The notes under the pieces were generated by a model, which had not been told where the DNA came from, made no database searches, and worked only from the letters and a program-made list of their open reading frames with translations. The translations under genes and the position numbers were made by a program. A stretch of DNA of 64,000 bases from Earliella scabrosa (taxonomy: Eukaryota > Basidiomycota > Agaricomycetes > Polyporales > Polyporaceae): the NCBI GenBank assembly GCA_022605405.1, contig JABYQQ010000015.1:1178001-1242000 (forward strand). The letters are read 5' to 3'. The number at the start of each line of letters is the position of its first letter. Position 1 is the stretch's first letter. This document shows positions 22,505 through 34,102 of this stretch, one piece after another.

Positions 22505-25479
22505 ATGGACCAGACTATCCGTGCTCTGCGCGTATCCGAGAAGATCGCCGATGGCCTGTCGATTCCGCTCCTCAAGTCCATTCTTACCGTTGCGCTGCAC
22601 GTCGCCGAAGCTGCTGAGGTGTGTATCTTGTTGAGATCAATCACGATTTCTAGTTCTGATCGCATGTCCCATAGGAGACGCGATTCACCAAAGAACGATG
22701 CGTCCAGTTAGCGGAGCGTGCTGCGAGATTCACGCTTGCCGTATATGATCAGCTCCGTACAAGCAGTGCGGATGTAGTGAGCACTCAGACGATGGAACAT
22801 GTCGCTACGCTCCTCTGGTATGCATTATGTTCCCGTCATTGCAACATCGAGAAATCTCACGCCCATGCTGCGTAGCACGCTCGAGGAAATCGAAGTCTTC
22901 ATGCGTCGCCAAGCACGAAAGAGTCTCTTGTCCGTTCTTGCGTCGCAGGGTCGATTCGACAAGGATATTACACGCTTGAGTACGAAGCTCGAGGACGCGT
23001 TCCGAGTCTTTGATGTGAGTCTCTGGAGCACAACTAGTCCGTGACTCTGATAGGCGTGTCCCACCTTCTTGGTGTCAGATTCAGACATCTCTCCACACAG
23101 GGGATCAGCTATCGTTTATTGCGAACACTCAAGCACAGCTGCTGTGCCATGCGAGTGACGTCGAGAGGGTGGGCGCCCTCATGTTATCAAGAACCGGAGC
23201 GATCGAAAGAGGAGTAGCAGAGCTCGCTCGTTTTGACGGGACGGTGATTGATTGATCCCTATCTGACCAGCGCATGTCCCCGAGTCTGATATGGACGTCT
23301 GCAGTTGAAGCTATATGGGCGCGAAGACATCGACCTGATAGAGGAGCTCGGCCCTGAGCAGCCCCGACACACCGACGACCCGGAGCAACCTGTGGTACGC
23401 TATCGCGCTTTGATTCGTCAAACAGGGCATGCGGTGGTTGTGAGGAAGTTTCCTCAGGGTGACCAGCGATTCCAAAGGGCAGTTGAGCTCTCAAAGCGAG
23501 TATGGTGCGATCAGATCGTACTGCGCATGAACAAGCGACTCATACCTGCCTGGACAGGCACCCGTGCATTGTCCAAACTCTAGGATTCTCAAGACCTGAT
23601 CCATACCAAACCTTTCTCGTCCAAGACTGGAAAGATGCCGTTGATGGCAAGTATATCGTCCAGTCGAATGTGCTGTATCTACTCACTGTTCGTCTAGGGG
23701 ACTGCTTGACGGATAATTTGCAGAGATTGCAGGGGAAAGCATGGATGAAATACGTGTACCAGTGTGTGAGTAACGAAGAGTGTGCTGCATGTCGAGCTTA
23801 CTCAGGCTGACCCGGTCAATAAAAACATATAGATCAAACAGCTCATGGTAACTCCATTCGAAAATGTCCGATTTCCTTGGTCGCGCTCAGATTCAATACG
23901 TAGACGGCATTTATGTGCATGTTGGATCACGATCTTTTAAGATGGCCCCAGCAAAACGAAATGGTACCTCTTCGACGACCAAGCCTAATGCTAGTGTACT
24001 CATGCGATCCATAGGTACACGCTATCTTCCCCAAGAAAGATTTCGTGGCCCGTAGAGACGGGACATTGCTATGGAATCCGGACCATTGGTCTTATCCTGC
24101 GCTTCCAGGCTACATCTTCATCTCTCCCTCGGTAACATCCTCATCATTTCTGAACAGAGGGTACCCCACTTACTCTAATATTGTTTGATAGACGATTATC
24201 GTGGATGAAAGCTTGATACACAGTGAGAACAATCGGGCACCTACTATACGTTCCTCAAACTGATGTCCCCTCATTCGCAGTACTTCAAAATGAGTTCGAC
24301 TTTGAGGATATCGCAACGCTCAAGAACATTTGGTCGGCGCTCGTCAAGCGCAGCTCCCGTCGCTGCCCGCATACATGCACTGCGCGCAAGGTTCGCTCGG
24401 TAGGGTTTTGCGATCGGGTATGGCACCTTCCGGACGACGTCAAAGTCGAGCCTATCCGCTGCCCCAATATCATCGTGACCTGGGAGCTCAGAGGTCCGCT
24501 ACGTTCTCCTTACTCGTCCGAAGCGCTCCCACTCGCCGCAGCGCAAACAATCCAGGGCAGGGACTCCTTCTTCAGCCGGCTTGGGAGTGTGATAGCAGAA
24601 GATAAACTTGTCACATCTCATCTCCTCGAGGCGCAGAAGGACTTGCTACCGAGCGGATGGAGGAGGTATGTAACGTCAATCTGACGGTCGTGTCATAGGA
24701 TGTTGAATCTTATACACGGCAGGCATGTGGTCGAGACCGCCTCTAAACCTCTGCTCACGTTCACGTTGGAGGTGACAACGCCATGGGAGGATGCTGCGAG
24801 CTGGTTTTGCGACACGGTGCTGAGCAATGATGTTCCTATTGAGGCGGCTGTCAACCTGGGCATACGTAAGTATCGGTCAGCCAAGCTCTCAGGTTCGGAG
24901 TTCCTGTGATAGCGACTGATCATTGCCACAGTCACTAGGCTGTGCCTTACAATATCCACCGGTCCATTTGCGTACGACATTGAGCCCCACCTCGTGTTTT
25001 CGAGCAATCCGGCCATTCCTCAGTCAGCGTATCCGGAAACTCTGTACTACTACGAGAATCTCAACACGCCACGGCTCGACACGACGTTCGAGATTCCTCT
25101 AGGATACTGGTCGACCGATCCGGACGACTATCCCTCTCCCGATGAGATCGTTGACGAATTGCTCTTGCGCGAGAAGCGAGGCATCGTTTCACTAGGGTGC
25201 ACCAGCGATCACTCGATAGTCTGGGGGCAGCGCCTAAATGGAATGCGGTTCATGTTTGAAGTTTGGTGCGTGTTTCCTTCAAGTTACTGCCCGGATATGA
25301 AGTTATGGAGTCTAACCACTACTCTCTGCCCTCGGGATGCGTCAATGGATTGGGACAGCCACTACATGGAGAACTCACATCTGCATGAGCACGAGGCGGA
25401 CGTCCTCCGGGAGATTCGTCGAAGGGAAACATCCGTGAACGCGAGTTCCGGTCGTATCTATGAGATAAGCTCAGATTAG
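22505..25479 (+). CDS. MLKL-like helical domain plus pseudokinase protein, paralogue B
   Basis: Second paralogue. Well-supported exons: 22505-22618, 22675-22817, 22876-23014, 23079-23243, 23305-23504, 23558-23646, 23698-23765 and the last, 25359-25479; the middle (about 23830-25260) contains further exons. Exons 1, 2, 3 and 5 (114, 143, 139, 200 nt) have exactly the lengths found in C. The helical N-terminus (MDQTIRALRVSEKIADGL, CVQLAERAARFTLAVYDQL, ITRLSTKLEDAFRVF) resembles the MLKL/HeLo bundle. The kinase-like part has LYGREDIDLIEELGPEQP, YRALIRQTGHAVVVRKF with Arg at the beta-3 lysine, and HPCIVQTLGFSRPDP. The loop block VHAIFPKKDFVARRDG then LLWNPDHW has lost HRD and DFG. The C-terminal region has WEDAASWFCDTVLSNDVP, LGYWSTDPDDYPSPDEI and HLHEHEADVLREI. 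Exon 6 probably ends in a GC donor (GCAAGT). Catalysis is unlikely; a scaffold or executioner role is inferred. Confidence 0.75.
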
Positions 25480-27033
25480 TACCTAGTACTTACTCATTTT
25501 GTGATTGCGATTCCTCGAGGTCGGCCGGCGCCGGCCGAAGGCTCCGTTCTACGAGGCGCCAGTGCTTCTCGCTTATGGACCTCATGTCCATTGTCCATGA
25601 TCCATGTTGACGAATATTCGACCTCTCTCCCGGCCCCTCATTTTTGGAAACTCAGTAGTGCCTCGTGTGCCCGTTTCTTTGTGGATCACACGGTCTCTTG
25701 CTACTGTGACATTCCACCCTCTCGGCTGTTCATTCTCAGCTGAATCTCTGTTACGTGACATCTGCTCTGGGGCCTCTCGATGTCGTTTCAACCATGTGCT
25801 TCCGAACATATCGATGCAGCTAGCGGCGGAGTTGGGCTCGGGTATTCGGCGTTGTGTTGCGGCATGTCAGAGTGCGTATGATTCTGTGCGTAATTTAGTT
25901 CTCATTCACACACATCGCCGCCTTCTACCTTCCCCCGTCCTCCCTCAGCAATCAAACGTCATACAGCGCCGCCCGTTGGCTCTTAATCTTGGTCCTCGTG
26001 CATATCCGGCCTCTGCCCACCGCCCATGTATGGCCCCGGGTCTCGGGTACTCGACCACATATCCGCCGGCGACACGCCCGTGTCAGGGTGCGATGATGTC
26101 AGTTCCTCTTGGTACGCCCTTGTATTCCTGTTATTCGCATCCACAATCTGGTCTCCAAGATGCTTCTTGAGTTCTAGCACCATGCCACGGACAGTTCTGT
26201 CAGAACGACTTGGAAGGACTGCCGCGTCCATGTAAAGATGTCATCTTGGTAGCTCATGGGAGTAGACTCAAGCGCCAGCGAGTGCCATCCCATTCGAGTT
26301 TCCTCTTGGTGGTCGAGACACCAATGCTGCAGCACTGCTTGCCATCGCTGGTTAGCCACGATTTGCATCCCGACTCAATCGGAATCGCATTCGTCGAAGT
26401 CCGGTGATTTTGCTGTGGCTAGTCGCCGAGGATGACGCCCATGCACTGCGCCTGTGGTGACAGGAGTCTATCAGCTTCTCTGTGCCACGAGGGAGAACTC
26501 GTCCACGGTTGGAAACTCCGCCGCCCATCAAATTCGGCCTGCATGGGACGGGTCTCATCCCGCCCTGCAGATTAACCGAACGTTGGTCCACGTCCCTCGC
26601 CCTGACCCCTTGCGACAGGTACGCGTTGACTGCATTCGGTACTCCGGACTATATTCCTGGATGCCAATATTCATGACTGCTCCCGACACGGGCTTGTGCC
26701 ACATATGGTGGACGGAGGTGGGTCCATCGGGCATCTGGCTCAGTTATACTGACATCCAGAACTTTGCCGAAGCGCACCCACGCATTACTCGCGCGTCCCG
26801 AGTCCGAGCGATCACCCTTTCTCCCGGTTTCTAGGCTTCCATTTGATAAACGCGTACTGTATCCTCTCATTTCGGCCTTTTGTCCAGACGAATCTCCACA
26901 GCCCTCGGCCACCCGCATATAAGTGTGGTCCTCCTGGCGTGTGACCTTCTCGCATCTCTCCATTTCTCTCTCACCGCTCCCAGACCCTCATCGAACACCT
27001 CAAACTCAACTTGCACAAGCCACACCAACCACC
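25480..27033. other. Intergenic region before hotdog gene T1
   Basis: About 1.5 kb. An 82-codon minus-strand ORF at 25983-26231 begins MDAAVLPSRSDRTVRGMVLE and ends in a Gly/Pro-rich tail; it might be a small gene but nothing supports it beyond an ATG. Other ORFs look random. Confidence 0.35.
26916..26923 (+). promoter_or_regulatory. TATA box of T1
   Basis: CATATAAG lies 118 bp upstream of the T1 start codon; a pyrimidine-rich tract follows before the ATG, which sits in the favourable context CCACCATGT. Confidence 0.5.
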
Positions 27034-28001
27034 ATGTCGCAACATGTTTTGTTTCAAGGCGACGTCTCTGCGGAAGTACAGAAACAGATCGTTGAATTCA
27101 GCGACTTCCACCTCAAGGAGGTCAACTTCGCACGCACAACAGGGCAGCAGCTCACTCTCAAGGAGGCCTCCGTTTTCCGGCGTGCGGAAGACAAGAAGCT
27201 TCAGTCGAAACTAGTGTATGAGATCACTGTCGGCGATGGTACGTCGCTCTCCGTCAAATCTGGGCTTGTGCTGACAACAATGTATCGAACGACGCCGCCT
27301 TCCTCTCGATTGCATGTACCCACCTCGGCAATTCCGCCTGTACAGACATGCTGAACCGTCAGCACACAATGCATGGCGGATGCACCGCTTTCCTCGTTGA
27401 CGTGTGAGTGGCATTCTTACTTCTCCCGACACGGTGATCTTCCGCGCGGCACATATCCTTCCATTCTCCTCTTGTTCGCCGACGTCTGTATTGACTGATT
27501 GTCATGCTCATGGTCTACAATTTATAGGTGCTCCTCCGTCGGGCTCGCGTTTCTCGCCATGGTCCAGGGCAGACCAGCAGACTTCGTGTCGCAGACAATC
27601 ATCACCACGTATCACGCACCGGCTCCATTGTGAGTACGGCCTCGATCTCATTGAACGATGAAGGGCGGCCTCTCACGTCATCCCCTCGCTTGTATCATGA
27701 TGCATGTGTCACAGAGGAGCGAAGTTGCATATTATTAGCACCACAACGTCCTTCGGTGCACGGACCGTCGCCTCACGTGTGGAGGTATGTCGTTCATTCT
27801 CCGTGGCGCGCTTCTCCGGTTCTCCGACGACCGGAGAAGGCGTGTGGCTCACCAGATACCCCTGGGTTCTGACCAGTCTCATATTCTGCTGCGCAGATTT
27901 GGGATGTCACACACGGCCGTCTCTGTATGACCGGTGTGCACAACAAGATGGCGCCGAAGCTCCCTACACCGACCCCAGAGGCCATACAAGCCCGCTTGTA
28001 A
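27034..28001 (+). CDS. Hotdog-fold thioesterase-like protein T1
   Basis: Five exons (27034-27238, 27346-27403, 27528-27629, 27715-27784, 27897-28001) give 179 residues. The three internal exons are 58, 102 and 70 nt, as in all seven copies in this window. The blocks follow the PaaI/THEM2-type hotdog fold: MHGGCTAFLVDVCSSVGL (the HGG...D turn and central helix), FVSQTIITTYHAPA, GAKLHIISTTTSFGARTVAS and IWDVTHGRLCMTGVHNKMAP. Such enzymes hydrolyse acyl-CoA or other acyl thioesters as dimers or tetramers. The N-terminal ~70 residues (VSAEVQKQIVEF...) are specific to this fungal family. No targeting signal is visible, so the cytosol is likely. T1 is the most isolated copy and has the longest C-terminal tail (PTPTPEAIQARL). 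Confidence 0.88.
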
Positions 28002-28658
28002 AGGTCGTACGTGGACGAAGGAAATCAGCCCTGACTGTCGTACGATGATGGGAATGGGTGCTTGGGTGATGAACTGTTTCAGTTCAGAGATGACTGTATC
28101 AGCGTAACAGGGTGGATCCTATATGAGAGCTTGAATGACGCTTTGGCGGAAAGTAGTCCCTTCTCTATCATTATAAGAGCGAGACGCCAACGCGCTCAGG
28201 CAGCTCGCCGGCCTCGGTTAACACGTCCTCCGCCACTCAATACGGAGCGCGCCATCATGCAGACACGGGATTTTGGCCCTGTTGCAACACGGAACGCCTA
28301 GCTCCCCGCCCGGGGCGTCCTCGAACCACTTCATGCGCGCGCAGGTAGAACCGTTATCATAACGTTCATCTATCTCCCCGCGCGCCCAGCGGGCTTCGTC
28401 CTGCTATGTATATCTCCCGAGGCTTCAGTATATTCATATGAAAGTTGTACGCATACCCCATGGGGCACATCTATCCGGTCAACGGCAGCCGAACGTGAGT
28501 TCGCGAGTGGCTAACATACTGACGTCCCATGTGCTCTCAGCCGGCTCGGTGGAAGACCGCTGTCTCAGCAACGCCGCAATCAAGTTTCCGACCTGGTAGT
28601 CGAGGACCGTCTGGACGGCGCGGCCTCCGCACGCCTCACTGGACTCGCCAGTTGTGCC
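28002..28658. other. Intergenic region between convergent T1 and F3
   Basis: I see no coding pattern; the ORFs present are Arg/Pro-rich antisense shadows. Confidence 0.45.
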
Positions 28659-30328
28659 TTATACAGTGTAATATACAGTCTGAACGCGCCGTTCCCCGTG
28701 GACCGGCGACAACCTCGCGACTCGCCTCCCCCGGCGCCGCGGTCGGTCAACCGAGATCTCGACCTGCTGCACAGAAGGAAGTGCCTCGATTATGCAGCTC
28801 GCGTACTGCTCCAAATCGAAGTTCTCCAGCGCGGCCTCTATGCTGGTCAACGGGGCGCTCGCGAAGGGATCGGAATAGGTCTGTGGCGTTGTGCCGGTGA
28901 AGGACTCGAAGACGGACGGCACCATGAGCGACAGCGCGGCGGATGGAGTCCGGCGGTTCGGACGAGGGTGCTTGTTCAAGAGTAACATGCTCTGCCCCAG
29001 GGGGGAAGCACCATGGGAGCTCCACCAGGTGCTGTCTCCCGAGAGCGGTTCCTGGGTCGTGGTGAGGCCGCAGTCACGGATTGTCAGGATAAGACATTCG
29101 AGGTGTGAAGCTTGTGTTAGGAGTGACACGAAGAGCTCCTCCTATTGTGGCAGGAAGAGTGCGGTCAGTGGGAGCATGATATATACTAGATTATCATGTT
29201 TACACACCATCACTCCGGTGAGATCTGTGTCGCGGCCGTTTGACGAGGACAGTCCAATGACGGCATCAAGCCGCGTCAGATTGGCCTGAAGGGCAGACGC
29301 TAGCTGGAGTACGTTCTCCCTGAACTCCCCACCAGCGAACTCAATCTTCATGTCTAGAGGACACGCACGAGCTAGCACCTCAGCGAACCCTTGGCGCTCT
29401 CTGCTCGCGCGATCTTCCTTCAGGACTAAGCGTGGAACAGTGAGGTTAAGGCGTCCTAACCGTTCCACCGATCCTGTATATTCCTCGAGATGAGCCCATG
29501 TTGCATCTGCATGCCCTGCCAGTGGGTCATTCCAGGAGGCGCCTCCTCTAGGACTATCTCGAGAACGAGGCGGCAGAATTGTGAGATGCGTGACGTTCGG
29601 GAAGGTGAGCATACACGAGGTTAAGAACGGGTCCCCGACGTCCGTGATCTCTAGTCGATGGACGCGCCGGAAGACGAGGCTGTGGCCTAGGAGGCGAGGA
29701 CGAGGCTGGGCGAGCGATCCCACGCAATCCCACCGGAGCTCCTCAAGGGTGCCCTTGAATTTCTCTACGAGTGACGCCGGGTGATAGTAGTCGGCGCTGA
29801 CAAAGTTCCGGGCTGGTGAAGGGTCGTTTGGGACTCGGTGGAAATGCGCAGAGGTCAAGGAGGATTAAGCGTCAGAAGGAGTGTCCTCGCAAGCGGACCG
29901 GCGTATGACAGGGTGATGTGCTTCAGCGGTTTCAGCGCTGCTATCTGCTGCGGCAGATCGGGGTGGGACGCGAGGACGAGCTCCGAGTGAGAGATTATGA
30001 GGGATTCGAGGAAGTGCATGTGTCGGAGGGCATTGATCAGCGACTCTGCAACTGCAGGGGACATCCCGAATATCCACAGGTCGAGGCGCCGTATGTAGCG
30101 GCAGCGGATCATGTCCGCCTCGGCGCTGAGGAATGTTAGGAAGGAGACAAGCCTCTGTTCCGTCTCAAGACCGGCGGGGTTTCTGCAGACGAACTTGGCA
30201 CCTTCATGGTAGAGAAGACGACATGTCGACATGAGTGCGGTTCCGGTTTCCTGAGACGACATTGCTATGACGTGCAGGAGCACATCGTAATTCATTGAGG
30301 TCGTGGGTGCGACTATCTTGTCGGGCAT
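28659..30328 (-). pseudogene. F-box protein F3, frameshifted copy
   Basis: A diverged member of the F-box family. The N-terminus (MPDKIVAPTTSMNYDVLLHV, LMSTCRLLYHEGAKFVCRNP) and the first repeats (CRYIRRLDLWIFG, LKPLKHITLSYAG) are in one frame, which stops at 29855 after TLLLTLNPP. The body continues in another frame from about 29858 with VEKFKGTLEELRWD, TFPNVTHLTILPP and WAHLEEYTGSVERL. I find no plausible intron across the junction, so a 1-base indel in an old copy, or an assembly error, is most likely. The family intron is present at the conserved phase-0 position (29142-29207, 66 bp; GTGTGT to AATAG) and the last exon begins EELFVSLLTQASHLECLILT. An ATG at 30352 would add eight residues. 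It may be non-functional or two truncated proteins. Confidence 0.7.
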
Positions 30329-30352
30329 CGTCGTTAATCTGTTACGGTTCAT

Positions 30353-30786
30353 GAATCAGCCTCTCAGATCACAATGCATGGGATGAACTGACCTTGGGGA
30401 AGACGTCTCAGTTGAATCAGGCAACGTCGAATGGGGGATGAAATTGTTCGAAACTGCGCAGGTCGTCCTGCTGAGTTCACATGAAGCTTGATATCCTGGA
30501 AGGCATATCAGGATTGCGCTGCATGGTTGGTACTGCATTGCGATATCTTACAGGAATCGATCGAGTGCGGAGCAGATACAAGTTACAACTTGAGTGCAGA
30601 CATGATGTTGCCAAAGAGGTAGCGCCCGCTAATTCCCGGATGACAAAGCACGGACGATGACCAGACAGGCAGTGCGACTTCGAGTTGCTCTGTGACGTTC
30701 ATATCTTCAGGCCTTAGTACGTGAATCACAATTCTGATCAGCAGATCCGGGCTCGAGATACACTATCGAGAGTTGCACACATAGTG
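30353..30786. other. Intergenic region between pseudokinase C and F3
   Basis: It holds the 3' end of pseudokinase C and the F3 promoter; no coding pattern. Confidence 0.45.
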
Positions 30787-33700
30787 TCATGCTTCAGTTT
30801 CAACAGTTCCACCCTCCGCGACACCCTCGATGCGACAGCTGGCTAGATGAGAGCCGTTCGGAGATGCGTCCGACTCCCGGATGATTTGTAGCACGGCAGC
30901 TTCGTCCTCCGAGAAATGACATTGCTCCAGAACCGTCCTTCATGATCGCCAACCACCGTCCAATGTGGGAGATCTCAGTGTCATCAGCATGCCGAAGTAG
31001 ATTGTGCGACGTACCTCACTTCAAATAAGAAACGTAGCGCTCCAAGCCGTTGACCCCACATCATCGACTGGTATCGCGTCCATGCCAAGACCGCGATCTG
31101 CCTCTTCTGGCGCATTGCATGCTGGTCTGTGACTTCTTCAGCAGAGGGCCAGTCGTCTGGGTCTGTGGACCAGTATCCGAGTGGCGTATCAAAGCGGTCT
31201 TCGTAGCGGGGTACGGCCAGGTTTTCGAAGAAGTAGAGGGTTTCTGGGCATTCTGTTCTGCACTCGGTCGTCTCTGCGATAACGTCCGAGCCTGGTTCTA
31301 GTTCGTTATCTCGAGGACCTCCATCGGGCTCAGCGTCGAACTCGTAAGGCGTTCTCACGGTACTGATCTCAATGCGCACGCCCAGTACTGTGTCGACGAC
31401 CGTTGAGAGAATGATGTCAGTAGACTTCAAGTATACCGAAGTTTGGGGGTACACACCGATACCCATATGCGGAGCTGCATGAGGGGGTACCTCATCGCTC
31501 AGTATCTTCTCGCAGAACCAACGGCCGAGATCTTGCCACTGGGTGCCTGAGACGACGACCTTGAACAAGAGCGTCGAGTCCTTCTGAACTATGTGTCTGG
31601 CGCATGCATGCTCGGTGGGTTGTAATGCACGCTGGTCCAAAGTTACATACTCACCGTGTCCATCCGTTCCCTTGAGTTACAGTGGGACTATCGGCGCCTG
31701 TGTCCAGCAGTGCGCCATAACTATTCTCCTCATCGTGCCTGTGTACCGGTCCGCCGAACATTGTCTTCCGGACACAACTCGAGTTCGTCGGAGCGATCGG
31801 GCTCCAGAACTCTCGTGCTTGGCACAGACACGCGACGCGCCATGGTCCCGAGAGCCTCCAGTCAACGCTCGGAGCCTCGTATCGGAAAGGAGTCATGCAG
31901 ATATGGACGGAGGGAAAGCAGAGTCCCACGGAGGGTACCATAGTAGCGACCCAGGTGTGTGCGCAGCGATGGACCGTGTGCTGGGTGAGTAGGGACCACA
32001 TCCTCTTCAGGGCGTCCACGCTGGCCGAGGTGCGTAAATTGAGGGCTGAAGACGACAGACAAGAAGATGAATACAAAGATTGATGCGCTAAAACAACAGA
32101 GGTCACCGTGTAAGGAGTTAACTTCGATATCGTGCAGACTGAAGACCTGGAAAGAAAGGTTTTCGAAGAGTTGAGGATAGGTTCGGAGGACTAGACTTAC
32201 GTTTTGAAGCTCTAGATAGCCAGGGAGCACTGGAAGGGCCCAGTTATCGAGATCCCATTGCAACGCACCGTTCTTCCGCACAACAAGGTCTTCCGGAAAG
32301 AGACCGTGCAACTGCACAGTCGTCCTAGGTGAGCTATGCCAACATAGCGTACAGGGCGATCGTCGTACCTCTGTACCTGTAGGAGCGCGATTTATACCGT
32401 GAAGCGCCATAAAGTCGAAAGCACACTATAATTGCTTCCCTTAGCATGCGATAGAACTCGGTCAAGTGTGATTCATGACTTACGGTGAGTTGCTGTACCT
32501 ATTTATCAGAGACGAAGTCAGTGACATACGCTGTGAGTGCGAACGTCATGTTCACCCATTGCAAGAGTTGGGTGGTTCTTTCAACGCCATCCAGCGCATT
32601 CGTGTACTCTAGCAGTTGTTGGCCTGTAGACGGCATATTGTCACCCGATGATAGTAGAAATGCTTGTAGCACTGACGCACCATTAATGTCTGCGTGATCG
32701 CGCACAATGAACGCCTGTGTTGGATCGGGTCTAGATATCCCCAAGGTCTGTACAATATATGGATGCCTTCACCAGATCGTGCCAGTCCCCAAAGACGGAG
32801 AAACAATATGCGCTCACCAGATCCGCTCGGATAGCTCAACAGCCGCTCGAAAACGGTCGTCGGCTCTAGGGAACCTTCGCACTACAACGAGGCGTCCCGT
32901 CTGACGTAGCTCTGCCCGGTAACGCATCACGGGCTCCCGGTTCACCGCGACAGGCCATTGGGCTTCTGGGCCAATCTCTTCGAGGAGGTCTACTTCTTCC
33001 CGTCCGAATAGCTTCAGCTGTACAATTGCTCAGTCTAGCAGATGACGTCAGTAAGAGTGGCATTTGCTCACGGTGCCCCGTTCGGTCACCCCACGGTGGA
33101 TCAGTTCTGCGACTCCTCTCTCAATGCCGCCCGTGCGGGCAAGGAGAAGCGCAGAGACATGATCCGCGTCATCAGCGTGAGATAATAGGCGAACTTGGGC
33201 GTTTGAAACAAGGACCAGCTGCTCATTCATATGGAGGGAGGATTGAATCTATGGAAGATTTCAGACCTACTGTAAGGAACAAGTCAGACACAGTGCTGTT
33301 CACTCACGTTGAAGATCTGTAAAGCGTCCTCGAGCTGTGTAGCCAGGCGCGCAACCTCCTTGTTTAATCGCCCTTGAGATGCAAATACAGTGAGAAGCCT
33401 CTTGCTTCCCTGCCGGCGCAGAAAGTTGTCGATCTCTTCTAGCGTGCTAGGTTCAGTAGCATGTCAACTCACCGTGCGCATACACACATGGCTCAAGCAC
33501 ACCAGATAAGGGTGGCAACATGCTCCGAAGTTTGTGGTGACAGGCCATCGACCGCGCATCCACGCAGGTGCTCGTAAACCGCAAGGGTGAGTCGTGCTGC
33601 TCGCTGAGCTAGTTCGTGGCATCGTTCACGCATGACCCTAGTATGCTGAGATGAAAGATAATGAGGAACACAATCGCGGATCAAGCGGTATGTATAATCA

Positions 33701-33819
33701 CATACCTCTACTGTTTCTATGATATGCAGTGCCAGGCTTATGGCGGCCCTGAGACCTGGGACCGGGATCGCATCTGCGACTTTCTCGGATGCACGAAGGG
33801 CACGGATGGTGTTATCCAT
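30787..33819 (-). CDS. MLKL-like helical domain plus pseudokinase protein, paralogue C
   Basis: Third paralogue, closest to B. Clear exons: 33706-33819, 33503-33645, 33308-33446, 33072-33248, 32818-33017, 32681-32766; then several middle exons, one ending at 31015, and the short last exon 30787-30937. The helical N-terminus reads MDNTIRALRASEKVADAIPV, CHELAQRAARLTLAVYEHL, VARLATQLEDALQIF. The kinase-like part has LFGREEVDLLEEIGPEAQ, YRAELRQTGRLVVVRRF with Arg at the beta-3 lysine, and HPYIVQTLGISRPDP. The block LHGLFPEDLVVRKNGALQW then DLDNWALP aligns with a catalytic loop and magnesium loop, but HRD has become LHG and DFG has become DLD. The C-terminal region contains LKRMWSLLTQ, WQDLGRWFCEKILSDEVPP, LGYWSTDPDDWPSAEEV and ends TVLEQCHFSEDEAAVLQIIR. 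No stop breaks the assigned exons; activity as an enzyme is unlikely. Confidence 0.75.
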
Positions 33820-33891
33820 GATAGCACTAGGCTAGGAGCGAGAGGAGGCAAGAGGAACCAACAAAGACATACTCTCTGTGCGTGCGAGTAA

Positions 33892-33899
33892 ATATATAT
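33892..33899 (-). promoter_or_regulatory. TATA-like box of pseudokinase C
   Basis: A run of alternating T and A (ATATATAT on the minus strand) lies about 75 bp upstream of the start codon at 33819. Confidence 0.4.
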
Positions 33900-34102
33900 C
33901 CTTAGGTACTTGTGAGGCTGTACCAGGATGCCGCTCGAGAACTTGACAGTGACGGGACGCTGCGCACAGCACAGGCGGTGACACGGTCGGCTGGACAGCC
34001 ATATGCTCTTCGCCCTAGAGTCAAAGACTGCGTTACATCAAGATGAATCGCGCATAGTGAGCGCATAGTAACTTTGAGATAGGTGGAAGAGCGCAACAGG
34101 AT

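Noticed and set aside
26454..26834. 126-codon plus-strand ORF before T1
   Set aside because: No domain, no intron support and no paralogue; considered chance.
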